Assembly (NCBI GenBank): GCA_030272585.1
Contig: BSYQ01000003.1
Span: 1,984,001-2,048,000, forward strand
DNA from: Bryopsis sp. KO-2023
Taxonomy: Eukaryota > Chlorophyta > Ulvophyceae > Bryopsidales > Bryopsidaceae
Length of the DNA: 64,000 nt
Direction: 5' to 3'
Made by a program: the position numbers and the translations under genes. Shown one piece after another: positions 21,165-33,400 of the stretch (the stretch's first letter is position 1; every line of letters starts with the position of its first letter). The notes under the pieces were generated by a model. The model was not told the DNA's origin. It searched no databases and saw only the letters and a list, made by a program, of their open reading frames with translations.

Positions 21165-23580
21165 AGGAGCAAAATTAAACTTTCTAAGCATTGAAAAAAA
21201 AAAGAAAAAGAAAAGAGGTGTGGGGGGGTTTGATGAAGAGCCAAAGAAGTTATTAGACGAGGGAGGGCTGAGGGACATTGTTTTACCGAAAGGAAAAATA
21301 AAAGAGAACAGAATTTCAAAAAGATAAGGAAAGATGTCTTTTACAAAAAGTACACACATACACATGCACATGCACGGAGAAATATGTACAGAAAACCAAA
21401 AAAAAAAACAATCGGCAAATTTCAAATCAAGTGCAGTTTGATTTTTTGTCGGTTTTTTTTTTTCTTTCATTTTTTAGGAGGGCGAAGAAGAAGAAGAAGA
21501 AGAAATTTAAAAGAGGGAAAAAAAAAAAGAAAAAGAAAAAGTGTGGGGGATGTGTTTATTTGTTTGTTTTTTTAATTCGACTGGTAGTGATCGAGAATGT
21601 TCGTGTTCTCTTTTTTGTAAAGAAAAAAAAAATGCAACATTTATTTGAGGTAGACATATGATGTGTGCATTTCGGAGGGTAAGGGGGGGAAATTTTTAAC
21701 GAAAAAAGGAGCTTGGTGAAAAAGGGGTGGGGGGGTAAACCCGCAAGGGTAAATTTCGTTTTCCCACCCCCACTCTCTACCACCCCTTTTTGTTTTTTTT
21801 TTAAAGGAATGGCGTTGTGTGTTTTCTCTTGATGGTATTATTGAGGGGGAAGGGGAGGGGGAAAAAATGGGCCTTTTAGGTTTGGGGTTCTAAAGGAAAA
21901 GAAAGAAAAAAAAAAACGACTAATAGGGGAAAGAAGGGTAGGTGCAAAGGGGTTGGGGAAAAAAAAGAAAAAACAAAACATTGGGGGAGGAGAAAAAAGA
22001 GGGTGGGAAAGGGGTAAGTTGTATGGAACATTTTGGTTTTGTATTGCCCAGTTGATTTTTTCAAGACACCTCACCCTTGTTGGTACGGAAGAATGTTTTT
22101 TTTTTTCATTTTTATTGTTGAATAACAGCAATAAGTATTTTTCAAGACTTCCCACAACCACAATCGCATATTTTCTGTACACCCCTCAAAAAAAAAATTA
22201 TACATATATATAGAAGAGGACAAAAACAAGCTCAGAGAGAGTGAGAGTAAAAAAAGAGTGAGTGTTTAAAAAAGAGTGAGAGAGAGAGAGAGTAAACTTT
22301 GGAAGCCTAAACAGAAAAGAAAAAAAGAAATTGAAGAGAAATAGCAGTGTTTCTTGTTCCCACAGAGAGATGCCTTTTTTTTTTCCTTTTTTCTTAAAAA
22401 AAAAAAAAAAAAAAGAAAGAAAGTGGGAAGGAGGTTTGACCATCCATGTCGCCTGTTCAGTTTTGTAGAGAGATGTGAGTCTTCTTTTGTTATTCAATGC
22501 AAGTTTGGGTTTAGTTTGGGAAGGTGGGGGGGGTAATTTGAGAGGAGAGGGGGGGGGGAAGAAGTAAAAAACACAATAGATGAAAACAACTTTTCTAATG
22601 CTCCTTGGTATGCCTGTTTTTATTTCCCCCTAAGAAAACTTTGTTTGTTTTTTTGTTCCTCCCCCAAATCTTCAGTATGGAGGAAAACGAAAAAAAACAT
22701 ATTCTGGGAGGGAAAAAAGAGTGTGTGTGTGTGTGTTTTGTGGGGTGAGGGGATGAGGAAAAGAAAAAAATGGGAGGGGGAGGGGGATTAAAGAAAAACT
22801 TGTTTTTTTCCATGTGTAAGAATAGGGGACCACAGACATTGTGCTCTCATTCATCCAAAGTGTGTTTTTATAATGAATGAAGGAATTGGACAACGGCTGT
22901 GTATAGGTTTCCTGTAAAAGTGTATGTTTGGGGGTAAAAAAAAGAAGAAAGGGCTGTGGGGAGGGGAGAAGACGGGAAAAAAAAATCTATGGAGGGGGGG
23001 GGGGCTACGGTGAAAAAAAAAATTCAGAAGTGTGGAGGGGGGGGAGGGTTGGGGCCCAAAAAAAAGAAAAAGAAAAAAAGAAAGAGAGGAAACATGTCAT
23101 GGGAGCATTTGTTGTTTTTTTTGGATGATGTTTTTTCTTGTATTTTTTTTCCCTACAATGGGCTGGTCCTCCAGCTTTTTGTTTGTTTTTTTTTCTTTTT
23201 CTTGTTTTTTTTCCAGCATAACTTTGGGGAAACGAATAGAAGAAAGGCCGTTCGACGTACATTCATGATTTGTATATTGGAAAGAAAAAAAAACTCCGAC
23301 TCTATGTAATGCGTACGGTTTTGAAGGATTCTATTTTTGCCATGCAAAAAAAGAAAGAAAAAATCTTCGACTTTATGTACCTGCATACATGGCTGGGAGA
23401 ATTTTTTTTTTTTTTTTTCCATGTAAGAAGGGAGAACAAAAAGAGAGGGGGGGTGAAGTTTTTTTCTTCCAATGAGGGGGCCTGGGGGAGAGAGAAGGCG
23501 ATGGGTAAATTAACTTGAATCTCGAAGGAGAAAAGATATACATACAGGGAAAAAAAACTTAAAAACAAACAAAAATCTGA

Positions 23581-23619
<39 letters not shown>

Positions 23620-24933
23620 AAGAAAGAAAGAAAAGGAACACATCCCCCCATGTGTTCTCTAAACGAAAAGATTGATGATTCCTTTTCCCGTAGCTTTTTT
23701 GCTGTGGGGTTTGTTTTTAAATTGGTGAGGGTTTTAGAGGGGAAGTCTCCGATTTCTTAAAAAGAGATGTTGCTTTTTTCTGGGGGTGGTTGGGTTGGAG
23801 AGAAAGGAGAGCCGAGAGAAAGAGTGAGATTTAAAAAAAACAAAAAAAAAACAAAAAATCAAAGTATTTTGAAAAAATAGAGGGCATAAGTATGATTTAA
23901 AAGAGGTTTTTTTTCAATTTTCATGAGGGAAATGAAAGAAAAATGTGTCTGCAGGGTTTTTGAGGAAGAATGTCTCCACTGTGTTTTTTTTTTAATTATT
24001 ATTTTTAGATCGAGAATGGGGGAAAAAAACTTAAAGAAAAAAAAAAGTGTGAGGGAGAAAGAATGACATCAACGTAACACAAAAACACGGTAACACCAAA
24101 ACACGTGCAGAGGCAAAAACATCCAATAGGATGCCCCTTTTCTTTCCAGTTTTTTGTGTTTTTTTCTTCCTTGTAACTGAGCTGAAAAAAAAACAAGGTG
24201 GAGGAAGAAAAAAAAAGGTGAGGGGGGGGATGAGAGAAAAGAAAAAAATACACTTCACCAGAAAAGAAGAAAAAAAAGAAGAAAAAGAGTGAAGGGAGAA
24301 AAGACGGAATCAAAAGGGGGGGTTCTCTGGTTTTTTGGGGTGAGGTTGGTTCTGTGAGTTGGGAGTGCGAGGTGCCTTCCTGATGCAACATCCTTTCTTT
24401 TTATGTTTCAAGTGTGCGTATGTGTGGTTATTGGTTTTGTTTTCTGGTTGGGGGAAAACCAGCCCTATTTGAAACCCGGTTGCAGCAACTTCCTGTGAAT
24501 AGCAAAGATATTGAAGGAAACCCATCTATTTTTAGAAATTCTGAAATCCAGTCTGTACAGGGGTTTGAAAAATTAAAAAAATGGTCTGACGAGAGTACAT
24601 GTTTAAAGAGGGCAGTTGTTGGGTTGCTATTTCTCTATCGTTTATTTTCACAGGTTTTTTTTTTGTTTGGTGGTTTGGTGGGTTTATTTTTTTTATTTTT
24701 TTTTCCGAGGCTGTTTTTCATTACATATATCAAAATGGAGCATGCGGTTTTCTATGTTTTTTTCATGGCGTCTTTTTGCCTGTTTTTTTTTATCATTAAA
24801 GAGACACAAAAAGATGAAGCCATATTCATTCATCCTTTTTTTTTGTGGTGGGCAGTCTCCAGAACAGTCCGTTTCATTGCAGTTTATTGTGAGGGTTCCA
24901 TCGATGTTACAATAGATTCTGAACAAAAAAGTG
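21165..24933. other. Gene-free, C-poor, homopolymer-rich region
   Basis: Nearly 3.8 kb without a credible gene. The plus strand is dominated by A-runs, T-runs and G-runs and is mostly poor in C, giving a strong G-over-C skew over many lines. Short C-rich exceptions occur, for example near 21760-21785 and 22150-22185. It includes a GA microsatellite (23590-23636) and a GT microsatellite (22721-22737). It lies between the 3' ends of a plus-strand and a minus-strand gene, so it may include long 3' UTRs. Confidence 0.6.
23590..23636 (+). repeat. (GA)n / (GAAA)n microsatellite
   Basis: About thirteen GA units followed by about five GAAA units. Confidence 0.8.
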
Positions 24934-25652
24934 TTACTTCACCGGAACCCAACCCGTAGCTTCGCAATCATTTGGTTCTTGTTGTGTTGAGGGTTTATAA
25001 TGGGAGGGGTGGTGCTTCTCCAAGATGGCTTGCAAGGCTTCCTCTTGCCCAGAGTCTGACAGATGCTGAACTGTTGCTGCTCTCGACATTTCAGCCACCT
25101 CTTCCTCGGGAATATTCAGCTCCAACGAAGCGTTCCTGAAGAAATAAAAAAATGGCATAAGGATAAATAAGGAAATTTGGACCCCTGGCATGGAAATGCA
25201 ACATTGCGATATGAGGGTGGAGGGTGTTGGGAAAAAGTGAAACATTGAAAGAGAAAAGCAGCGTAAGACGTTATTCTGGTCCAGAACAAACTTGCCATGA
25301 CACCAGCCAGTGCTGGACTGATCACCACAACAAAAAGAAGCAATTATAAACAGCAGAGAATCTAGGTGAGGAGGGGGTAAACTGAGGAAGGTACCTACCT
25401 GTATTTTGTCATGCTTTGGTGAGCTCTTTCAACCCATTCCGACTTGCCCAGAGTTATTTCGATCGCTTGCTTTTTTTCAGAGACCAGGAACCTCACCAAT
25501 ATGGCAAACAGGGCCATCCAAGACACCACCAACCCAAACGCTATTTTTAGCTTCACTTTTTCGAGTCGTGTGTATTCGTCATTTCCCTCTCCTCTGGAAA
25601 AAATTTCCACAATCAAATCCATCCGAAATGGATGATCGTTTGTGTCTTTCAA
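24934..25652 (-). CDS. Small single-pass membrane protein, unknown function
   Basis: Two exons on the minus strand: 25399-25652 and 24934-25135, joined by a GT-AG intron whose phase restores the codon for Arg; 151 residues. A short charged N-terminus is followed by one membrane helix (IAFGLVVSWMALFAILVRF). Then comes a charged, helical soluble part (LNIPEEEVAEMSRAATVQHL) and a hydrophilic tail. The positive-inside balance around the helix is not decisive. A second in-frame Met at 25622 could be the start. I do not recognise the family. A 127-base repeat shared with 50027-50152 lies about 160 bases upstream of the start. Confidence 0.55.
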
Positions 25653-27164
25653 ATCAGTTGCTGAAGCCTGTTCAAAATTTCAACCCCATCACAACATCGA
25701 GTCTTGCGACACCTGCGACAGTGTCCAATTCAATGCATATCTCACGAACTTTAACCGTCAGTCGTTGATCCAGAAGCAACCAACCTCCAAATCTCACCTT
25801 TGCTTTTGTAGTGTCAGACCCAATTGAATAAGATTATTTATAGTACAGATCGGATCTTGGCAGCAAGGATATAGTCTTCTTCTTGGTTGTATCTAGGTCT
25901 TTCTGTAAGCTTCGATATGTTTGTTGTATGGCCGAAGTAACACTTTGTTAACAAGAGTTTTTTTACGTTCGCGCCATATATGCCACACAATTCCATCCAA
26001 TCCATCTACTGATTCGTATCTCATATCAATCATTCACGCCAGTTCTGCTCCACACAGCCGAAAACAAACAAACAAACAAAGAAGGCCATGTTCTGATCAA
26101 TGCCACTTTCGCCAACATGTAATCATTGATTGATTGAAAAAAAAAAAAACACGATGGAGGTTAGAGATTGGAGGTTGAAGGTTAGTGAATTTTTTTGCTT
26201 AAACTCCACTAAAAACTCCCTTTACCTCCATCCCAAAAACGATCTGTAAACAAATGTTCAATTCCATATTCAGATTCACATCATCAGTTTACGATTCCCC
26301 CAAGTTATCATGCAAAAAGATTTTGTCCTGACATTTCAAAGATGCTCATTTTGCTGTCACAACAATTCCACCAACTGAGAGACACCTTTTGCTCCTAAAT
26401 TATGGAAAGATAATGAGTCCCCGAAAGAGATCTTTGCCATCATTGGTTTTATATTAATCGAATTCAATAATGGGGTTGCTGCAGTTCAAAAATTGCTGGT
26501 GGAGGTTAGGGGAGGTCAGGGGAGGTTGGATGATAGTTAATTTTTTTGAGCAGAGGTCGGAGGTTAGTTTACTTTTTTGAGTGGAGGGCAAACAGCTCCA
26601 GCTAAGACGAGATATTCGTATCATATATGATCCAACATGTTCATTTCTCCAGCCTGTCCGGCTTCCTGAATCAAAAAGTTTCGAGCATTCAAAATGCACA
26701 ATCAGTTTACAACTGTTTGGACAACATTGTTCCACCCGGGACAATCCCAATCACACTCATGACAGTCTCAGAATTCACACAAACACCGTCCTGAATATCA
26801 TTCAGTTGTGTCAACTGACCTTGCAGCAAAAAAGCCTTCATTCTTGGAGACAGCCAAATAGTCCCCCCCCCCCCCCCAACACACTCTTACTTCCACTAAG
26901 CACAACAAGTTGCACCAAATGGCAGAGTTTCAGATTCAATCAATCAATCAATTACAGCAAAAAGAGGCCATCACCCCCCATAATCATTCAAAGACACCGT
27001 CTAACCGATCGGTCAAGTCCAGACATGTGAATTACGTCATCTGCTAGTTAAATCAAACAAATATCAATATATCAATATCATTCAATCAAATATCTTGCAT
27101 CTGGTAAATCCAAGTACGCCTTCCTTGCGGCTGGCACTCATTGGAGAAACGATTGCTTGAAAGC
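25653..27164. other. Intergenic DNA
   Basis: No gene recognised. It holds the 127-base repeat at 25811-25937 and degenerate copies of a GGAGGTTAG...TTTTTTT unit near 26157-26200 and 26500-26585. It also has a C-run at 26862-26877. Confidence 0.35.
25811..25937 (-). repeat. 127-bp dispersed repeat, copy A (inverted to copy B)
   Basis: The reverse complement matches 50027-50152 at roughly 90 percent by eye, with sharp ends (GTGTCAGACCC at one side, GTATGGC at the other). Flanks on both sides are unrelated. Confidence 0.8.
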
Positions 27165-28759
27165 ATGCACTCGGCTGGCCCCCGAAGAATTGGGACTGGA
27201 ATCCATCAACCCCACAGCAGGCCGTGTGCAGCAAAAGCTACAAAGTTGCATTCCGAGACTCGAACATACTACGACGGGGCGATCAAGTTGGAGGGATACG
27301 GTGGGCGTTCGGAGGATTCCAAGTTCAGCATGTTTCTCAAAAGGTGGTGCGAGTGATGTTATTGGAGGCGAAGGAGTGCGATTTGTCTTGCAGCGTGCTG
27401 GGATTCCTCCTTTGATCGCCCCAGGCCAGGGGTGCTGGTTGCTCATACTGCGATCGGGCCTCAAGAGCCCTTCATCCATGAGAAGGTGACGATCTAAAGA
27501 TTCAGCCACCAGAAAACCACTGCATTTCCCTAATATCAGGCCCTGGTTAGTCAATGTCTGAAGCAGTGAAACACAATGCAGGAGTCGATCCAAAAGAGAT
27601 TCCTCTACCTCATGAATTTTTGTTAAACAGAGGATTGATGGCTGGCTTATACCAGAGTTTTTCAGCAGGTTTGGAACCTTTTCACATTAAATTGCAGTGA
27701 ATATAGTGATTTTTTAACTTTGAACGAGGATTAAGTCCTATTAATTCTGAAACCAGATCTGAGTTCGTTTGGGGCTAAAGGGAGAATGCTGCGAAACTTT
27801 GTATGAAATTCAGGTCCATGAGCTGGCCAACATGGGGTATGTAGCTTTTGCTCTGGATATGTTTGGAGCCGGTGAATGCGTTTTCGGAGAGGAAAAGGAT
27901 AAGCACAATGCTTACTTGAACGAAGATCGAACGAGGGTCCAGGTCAGATCATTGGCAGCCCTGGAGGAGCTGAACAGTTTGCCGGTGACGGACCATGGCC
28001 AGGTTGCAGCCATCGGGTAAATCTCTGCACCAATATTGGCTGTATCAAACCCGCTCATCACAAAAAAATACAAAAAGTTTTTTGAAGATCAAACAAAAAA
28101 TGTTCCAAGGGGAGGATTTTTTTCACTGAAATGTCATTATTGGGTCCATGTGGCGAACGAACATTTTTTGAAATCGAGATGCTCTTTGCTGCTCAAGCCT
28201 TATCGAGTGAGGAATTTTGATTCTTGATGCCTGGATTGTCAGGTACTGTTTAGGTGGAAAAGTTGCTTTGGATTTGGCTCGGTCTGGCCCTGATGGTTTA
28301 CTGGGTGTAGTCAGCTTTCACGGAATTCTTGACTCTCCAGCAGTGCCTGATTCTCCTTTTCAGGCCAAAGTGCTGGCCTGTCATGGAAACCTGGACCCGT
28401 TTGTTTCTCCAGAGATGCTCCAGGTTGGATTTTGGAGCATGCCGCTTATTGAAATGCTGACAATGGTGTCAAATGAGGTCCTCTTTTTGTCTAATTAATG
28501 TGATAAGAATAGAATTTTGAGAAATTGTGCGGTCATGGGTTGCTTATCGTTTGATGCTTTCGACCAGGCCTTCCAAGAGGAGATGGAGAGAAAGGCCGTG
28601 GATTATCAGGTGGTGGTGTTTGGTGGATGCTACCATGCTTTCACAAGGCCTGACAAGACATCTCAGAGCGACAAGAAAATGGGATTTCAGTTCAGCAGTG
28701 ATGCAAACCGGCGATCGTGGCAAATGTGCAGCAATTTTTTGGAAGAGATTTTTTCATGA
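27165..28759 (+). CDS. Dienelactone hydrolase family protein
   Basis: Five exons: 27165-27300, 27394-27485, 27814-28016, 28243-28423, 28568-28759; phases fit and give 267 residues. The alpha/beta-hydrolase fold is plain. The first strands are [11 protein letters not shown], then [11 protein letters not shown] and [15 protein letters not shown]. The nucleophile elbow is GYCLGGK with catalytic Cys, as in dienelactone hydrolases. The acid is Asp in [11 protein letters not shown] and the catalytic His lies in [10 protein letters not shown]. Family enzymes hydrolyse cyclic dienelactones or related esters; the plant substrate is generally unknown. The length is normal. The reading frame is open to the left (through a TTG), but the ATG at 27165 is the only one near. 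The intron between exons 3 and 4 splits the codon just before the nucleophile motif. Confidence 0.88.
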
Positions 28760-30446
28760 ATGAACACCAGCATAGGTTTCTGTTGCATCTGTTTCGTTTC
28801 CTGCTCGTTGTGGGGTTTCTGCATGGTATTTTGTTTTGTTTTTTTTTCGTTCTGAATTTTTTCACAAAGGGTATGCAGTTGAATACGGCTCAGTTGGGTT
28901 CAGATTTTGATGCGAAGGTTTTCAAATATTTCCTTTTGGACCTCTTGTGTCAAATCGATGGATAGGAAGGGGTTTTTGAACATGCTGGACTGTTTTCTTG
29001 GGCTCTACGTTGTCACTACAATTCGAGGTGGATTTGTTGTACTGCTTGGTGTGTTGCAAACTGAGATAGATTGGTGCATCTATCACAATCACCACAAACC
29101 GTCAAAAAACGCCACTGCTCCTCCAAATCTCCCACACGTCTGACCTGTTCCAGCGGCTCTGGCACACTTGACATGCCTTGTCTCTGGCATCGTCTTTCAG
29201 GCTCCAGCGTCCTGCCCTTGTCCTCCCGATTGTACCAATCCAGCAGGAAATGCGCCCGATTAAATTCCATGATCCCGAGTCAGACGTCTCCCTTCCACCA
29301 ACATCACCCCGTTTTTTTTGACGACACAATTCGTAGCGATCGGGGCGCGCTCGTCAAGGGGAGCCACGTAAGGCAATGGGGTAAGGACAGAGACGCACAA
29401 ACCACCACGCCCCCAAAGAAAACAAAAAGAAAAGAAAGAGAGAGAGGGGCAGAGAAAAAATACGTAGCAAAGTTTTTTCTTTTCTTTCTTCGCGGGAGTT
29501 TTTTTTTTGAACTTTGGGTTTGGAATAAGGGGGGGGGGGAGGGTAGCACCAGCGGGGCTTATTGGAAATTTTGGACTTTTTTTTCCCCAGCGAGAAGAAA
29601 AGTTGGAAAAACCACATCGCGACGTCAACCCAGTACCTAAGCCTTGGCGAATGTTACCAACGATATTGCTAATTCTTTTTTTTTTTTGGTTGTTTTTTTG
29701 GAGGGGGTTGAATGAAAAAGTGGGAATAGAAACGTAGGGTTATGTTTGGATTTGTGTAGCTTGGTTCCGTTTGGGGAAGGGGTGTGTGAGCGGTAAGCGG
29801 TCATGGTTTAAAAACGTCGCGGAATTGGCCGCACGACCGCGCACGTGGTTGGCAAATGGGCTGCGAGCGCCCTTGTCTGTTGACGCCCCCAGGCGTGAGT
29901 CAAAAGGCAGGCCGCGCGAATTTTTTTCTTTTCTTTTTGCGTGATTTTCGCGACACGATCGAGGCTGGTTTTCCAACCAACGCTGCGAACTGCGCGGAGG
30001 GACCAGTACTTTGAGGGCGACGGATTTGATGTGGAGTGTCGGTTGTTTTGATTGTTGATTTTCAATATGAAAACGCCGAGAGATTCGCTCCACATGGGAG
30101 CCCGCTTCGCCACGAACGCAGTCACGCCCCCTTGACGGACACATGCGCAGACTTTTTTCGCGTTCAGTACTGAGCGTCTTCTGCGAGAATTCCCATTTCG
30201 GCTGCGCACCATGAAAACTGACGCGGCGCCGCTCTTTCCTTAAAAAGAAATATCACCAGTGCGTCGATCGACACATTTTGGTTTGTTTTCTCCATCGTGG
30301 CGCTTGGAGGCGTTCACCTCGGTATATGCAAAAAGCCAGCATATACATGATGAGCACCTGAACACCATGCAAAACTCAAATGATCGAGTCTCCAGAGTGA
30401 ACATGGATGGAATGTGTGTGTGTATGTGTGGTGTTGCAGGGCTACG
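28760..30446. other. Intergenic DNA and upstream region of the exonuclease gene
   Basis: No gene recognised. A minus-strand frame (29016-29270) with Trp/Cys-rich text may be an old retroelement tail but lacks a diagnostic motif. About 29790-30240 is CpG-rich and probably the promoter of the next gene. A GT-rich tract ending in TTGCAG at 30440 looks like the acceptor of a 5' UTR intron just before the ATG at 30447. Confidence 0.35.
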
Positions 30447-33400
30447 ATGTCGCAACTGTACAATAGCCTGGGTGGCTCACCTCCAGAACTGTATGCTGAA
30501 ATGCATCATGCGTCTGGGGCCAGTAGCCCAAAGGCACGAGATAAAGCGGAAAGAACTGTAGTTCTCCCGCCTGCAAGGCAGGATTCAGCGTCGGTGGAAA
30601 CTTTGTCAAGTTCTTTAGACTCGCGATCGTCAGACCCACCCAGTTCCATGGACTCGACCAGTGATCCACAATTTCGGCTCGAGCTAGAGGGGGCTCGCAG
30701 CAAGAAATGTAGAGAAGGGCAGATACCACCACAGTTGAAGGACTGGTCAATTTTTGAGCGTCTGCAGGGATTGGCACGAGAACCGCCGAAAGGGCCGTTC
30801 AGGATTTGTGTCAAGGGACTCGGGGATAGCATCAGGCAGAAAATACGAACCACGGCGCTGCTGGCTGGATTCGATCACGTGCATGAAACGAAGGAGAAGA
30901 ACATGTGGGTGGGACGGCTGGCCGACAGCAGCGGGGGTCCTTCGAACCCGGTGATCGGAAAGGCAAACGGAGAGGCAGGGAAAGAGAATCGAACGGTGAA
31001 CAAGGTCACCGAGGGTGAGCTCCGTGAATTGATGGACATGAGTTTGAGCCAATTTTCCACCGTGGAGGCGCATGTGTGCGATGCGATCCGGAGCTATCTG
31101 GGGGTCTGGATGAAGGACGTGTCGAAGACTTTTGAACGGAGCGAAACTTGTTGCACTTCCCTGGAGACCGACTGTTTTTTGAAAGACAAGGAATGGGTTC
31201 AACGGCAAGCAATCACCATCGCTCCTCAGTTTGCCCTGATGGCTGTGCCTACCCCTGGTGGACACCTGAAAATTCAGAAACCCACGTCGCCTGGGCAATC
31301 GGAAATCGTGCAGGGGTCAGCAGGGGAGGCTCCGAAATCGCAGCCGGTGGTGGCGGCCTTTCAGAAAAATCATGTGGGACACCAGTCCTCGGCAGCGGGG
31401 GGTTCGAGCGGGGGTTCGAGACTTGCAAATATTTTAGTAGTTAAGAGGCTCCAGGATTGCTACAGCACACGACAGAGGGAGTATACATTCATTCTGGAAA
31501 TATCACGAAGCGACATTCGAATAAAATTGACAAATTTGGCGAAGGCGGTGGGGTTTTCATCGGTAAAGATCACGACGAAAGGAAAACTCGTTGTGATGAA
31601 GGAAGACAGTGGCTCGATCATTTCCGAGGCCAGCGCCCGAGCGCTTGCTCAGTTTCGTCCGGACCAGCTGAGGGAAATTGACACGCATGTTCAAAGAGGG
31701 GTCCGATCACACATCCTCACCTGGTTCGCGGCCTTCGAAAAAAGCAGCATTGCCAGGAAAACGCTCTCGACCAACACATTTTTGATGCCGAACGATTGGG
31801 TAAAGGAGCACGCGGAGAGCGTGGCTGCGTCTATCGGGATAGTCACGGAAGTTAAACAATGCGGGGTTTTGGAAATTGCGAGGCAGCCCCAAATCGCATG
31901 CGGGCCTCGGGTATTGCCGATCACATCATTGAACAACACCACGAACAGCATCGAACCACCGCCAAGATCGGAGCGGTCCGGAGGCACGGTGAACAGGCCA
32001 GCTTTCAAACCAAGCGTATTGGTTGTTCAGCAAAAAGGGAAGGCTGTGAATTCTTTGGTGGTGGAAACCTTGGGGCAGAGCAGTCCGCCGCTGACCCCGG
32101 ATCAAGTGGCTGTGTGGAATCAGCTGAAGTCGTTGTACAAGTCTAAGCAAGGGGTTCATCTCATTTGGGCAGAGGGTTTGGATGCTGGCACGAAAAGGAC
32201 AATCTGCGATGCTGCCCTGAAGCTTGGGTTTTCATCCACACAGGATTTGGGATCGTACATTCGGCTTTCCAGATTTGATGCACAGGCCTCGGGGGGGAGC
32301 TCCAGTCAGGCTGTCAGTGGCTGTAAGCTTGGGAAACTGGCAGACAATTTGAGAAATAACGTGGTGAATCTGGACAATGCCGTCATCCCTGCTGTGGAGA
32401 CGTGCATCAACCAGCAGCTGTGGGATTTCAAAATCGGGAACGAAAATGAGACGAATTTGGAGGTGGGTTCCTACCCGCTGCCTCAGTTTAAGGTGGCCAG
32501 AGTGGTGGAAGATATGGCTAAGCGATTGGGGCTGCACACGACCAAGAAACCAAACTCGAGGACAATTCTGGTGTCCAAAACTAGCCCCACGTTGGCTACG
32601 GTTTCCTCACCAGTGATGGCCCAAATCCAGCCTGTTGCTGCAGTGAGCACCCCGGTGCACACCGCCGGTATCAGTCAGACACTGCCACCGTCGCCAGGAT
32701 GCTCTGGGCAATACGGTTGGTCCATGGCATTCCCTACCCAACTCGTCTTTGGCAGTGCACCGCAATCCGGGGTCAGCGCATCAGCACTCAACGCTTGTGG
32801 GTTGATGTCTCCGGTACCAGTGCCGGGGCCCCCTGCAACACCCCGTGATGAAGGTGGATTGTCTGACGAGTTTTTCAGACTGCTGACAAAAGATTTCACG
32901 GAGCCGGACACCGCCTCATTGACGAACTCTATGGATGGGGTTCGAGCTCTTCATTTGAAGAGCCCTCGGAGCCCAGGTGTACAACTGGGGTGTCCCCAAA
33001 GCTCAAGTCTAATGTTACCAAGTCCGATACAGCTGGCAGATCCTCCTTTGCTGCCTTTGGCCCAGCCGGGCTCGTTGCGTCTACCGTTTGAACACCCGAA
33101 TACTTTGGATGCCGGGGCGATTTCATTGGGAAGCGCTGGAGCTCTGGAGTCCATAATAGCTGCATTGTCGAAGCCGGTGACCTGTGCAGTTTCTGTGGGA
33201 AGAATGGTGGCGCCAGAAAAGCGAGAAGCCGACCTTCCTATGCCCTATTCTGGAGGTTCGGAGTTGTTCGCTCGCCCCTTTGCGATGAATCCCCATGGCA
33301 TGTTGGATGAACTGCCTTTGGATGCGGCCGTGCATTACGTCACCACCAAGGAGCACATGGATTTCTGGTGCAATTTGATTACCAAGTCGGGGGTGAGCGT

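Noticed and set aside
23590-23636. CRISPR-like regular repeats
   Set aside because: A simple GA/GAAA microsatellite; no spacer-repeat structure anywhere in the window.
29016-29330. Overlapping minus-strand frames with Trp and Cys, possibly a LINE tail
   Set aside because: The Cys spacing does not form a known zinc finger and the two frames would need a frameshift.
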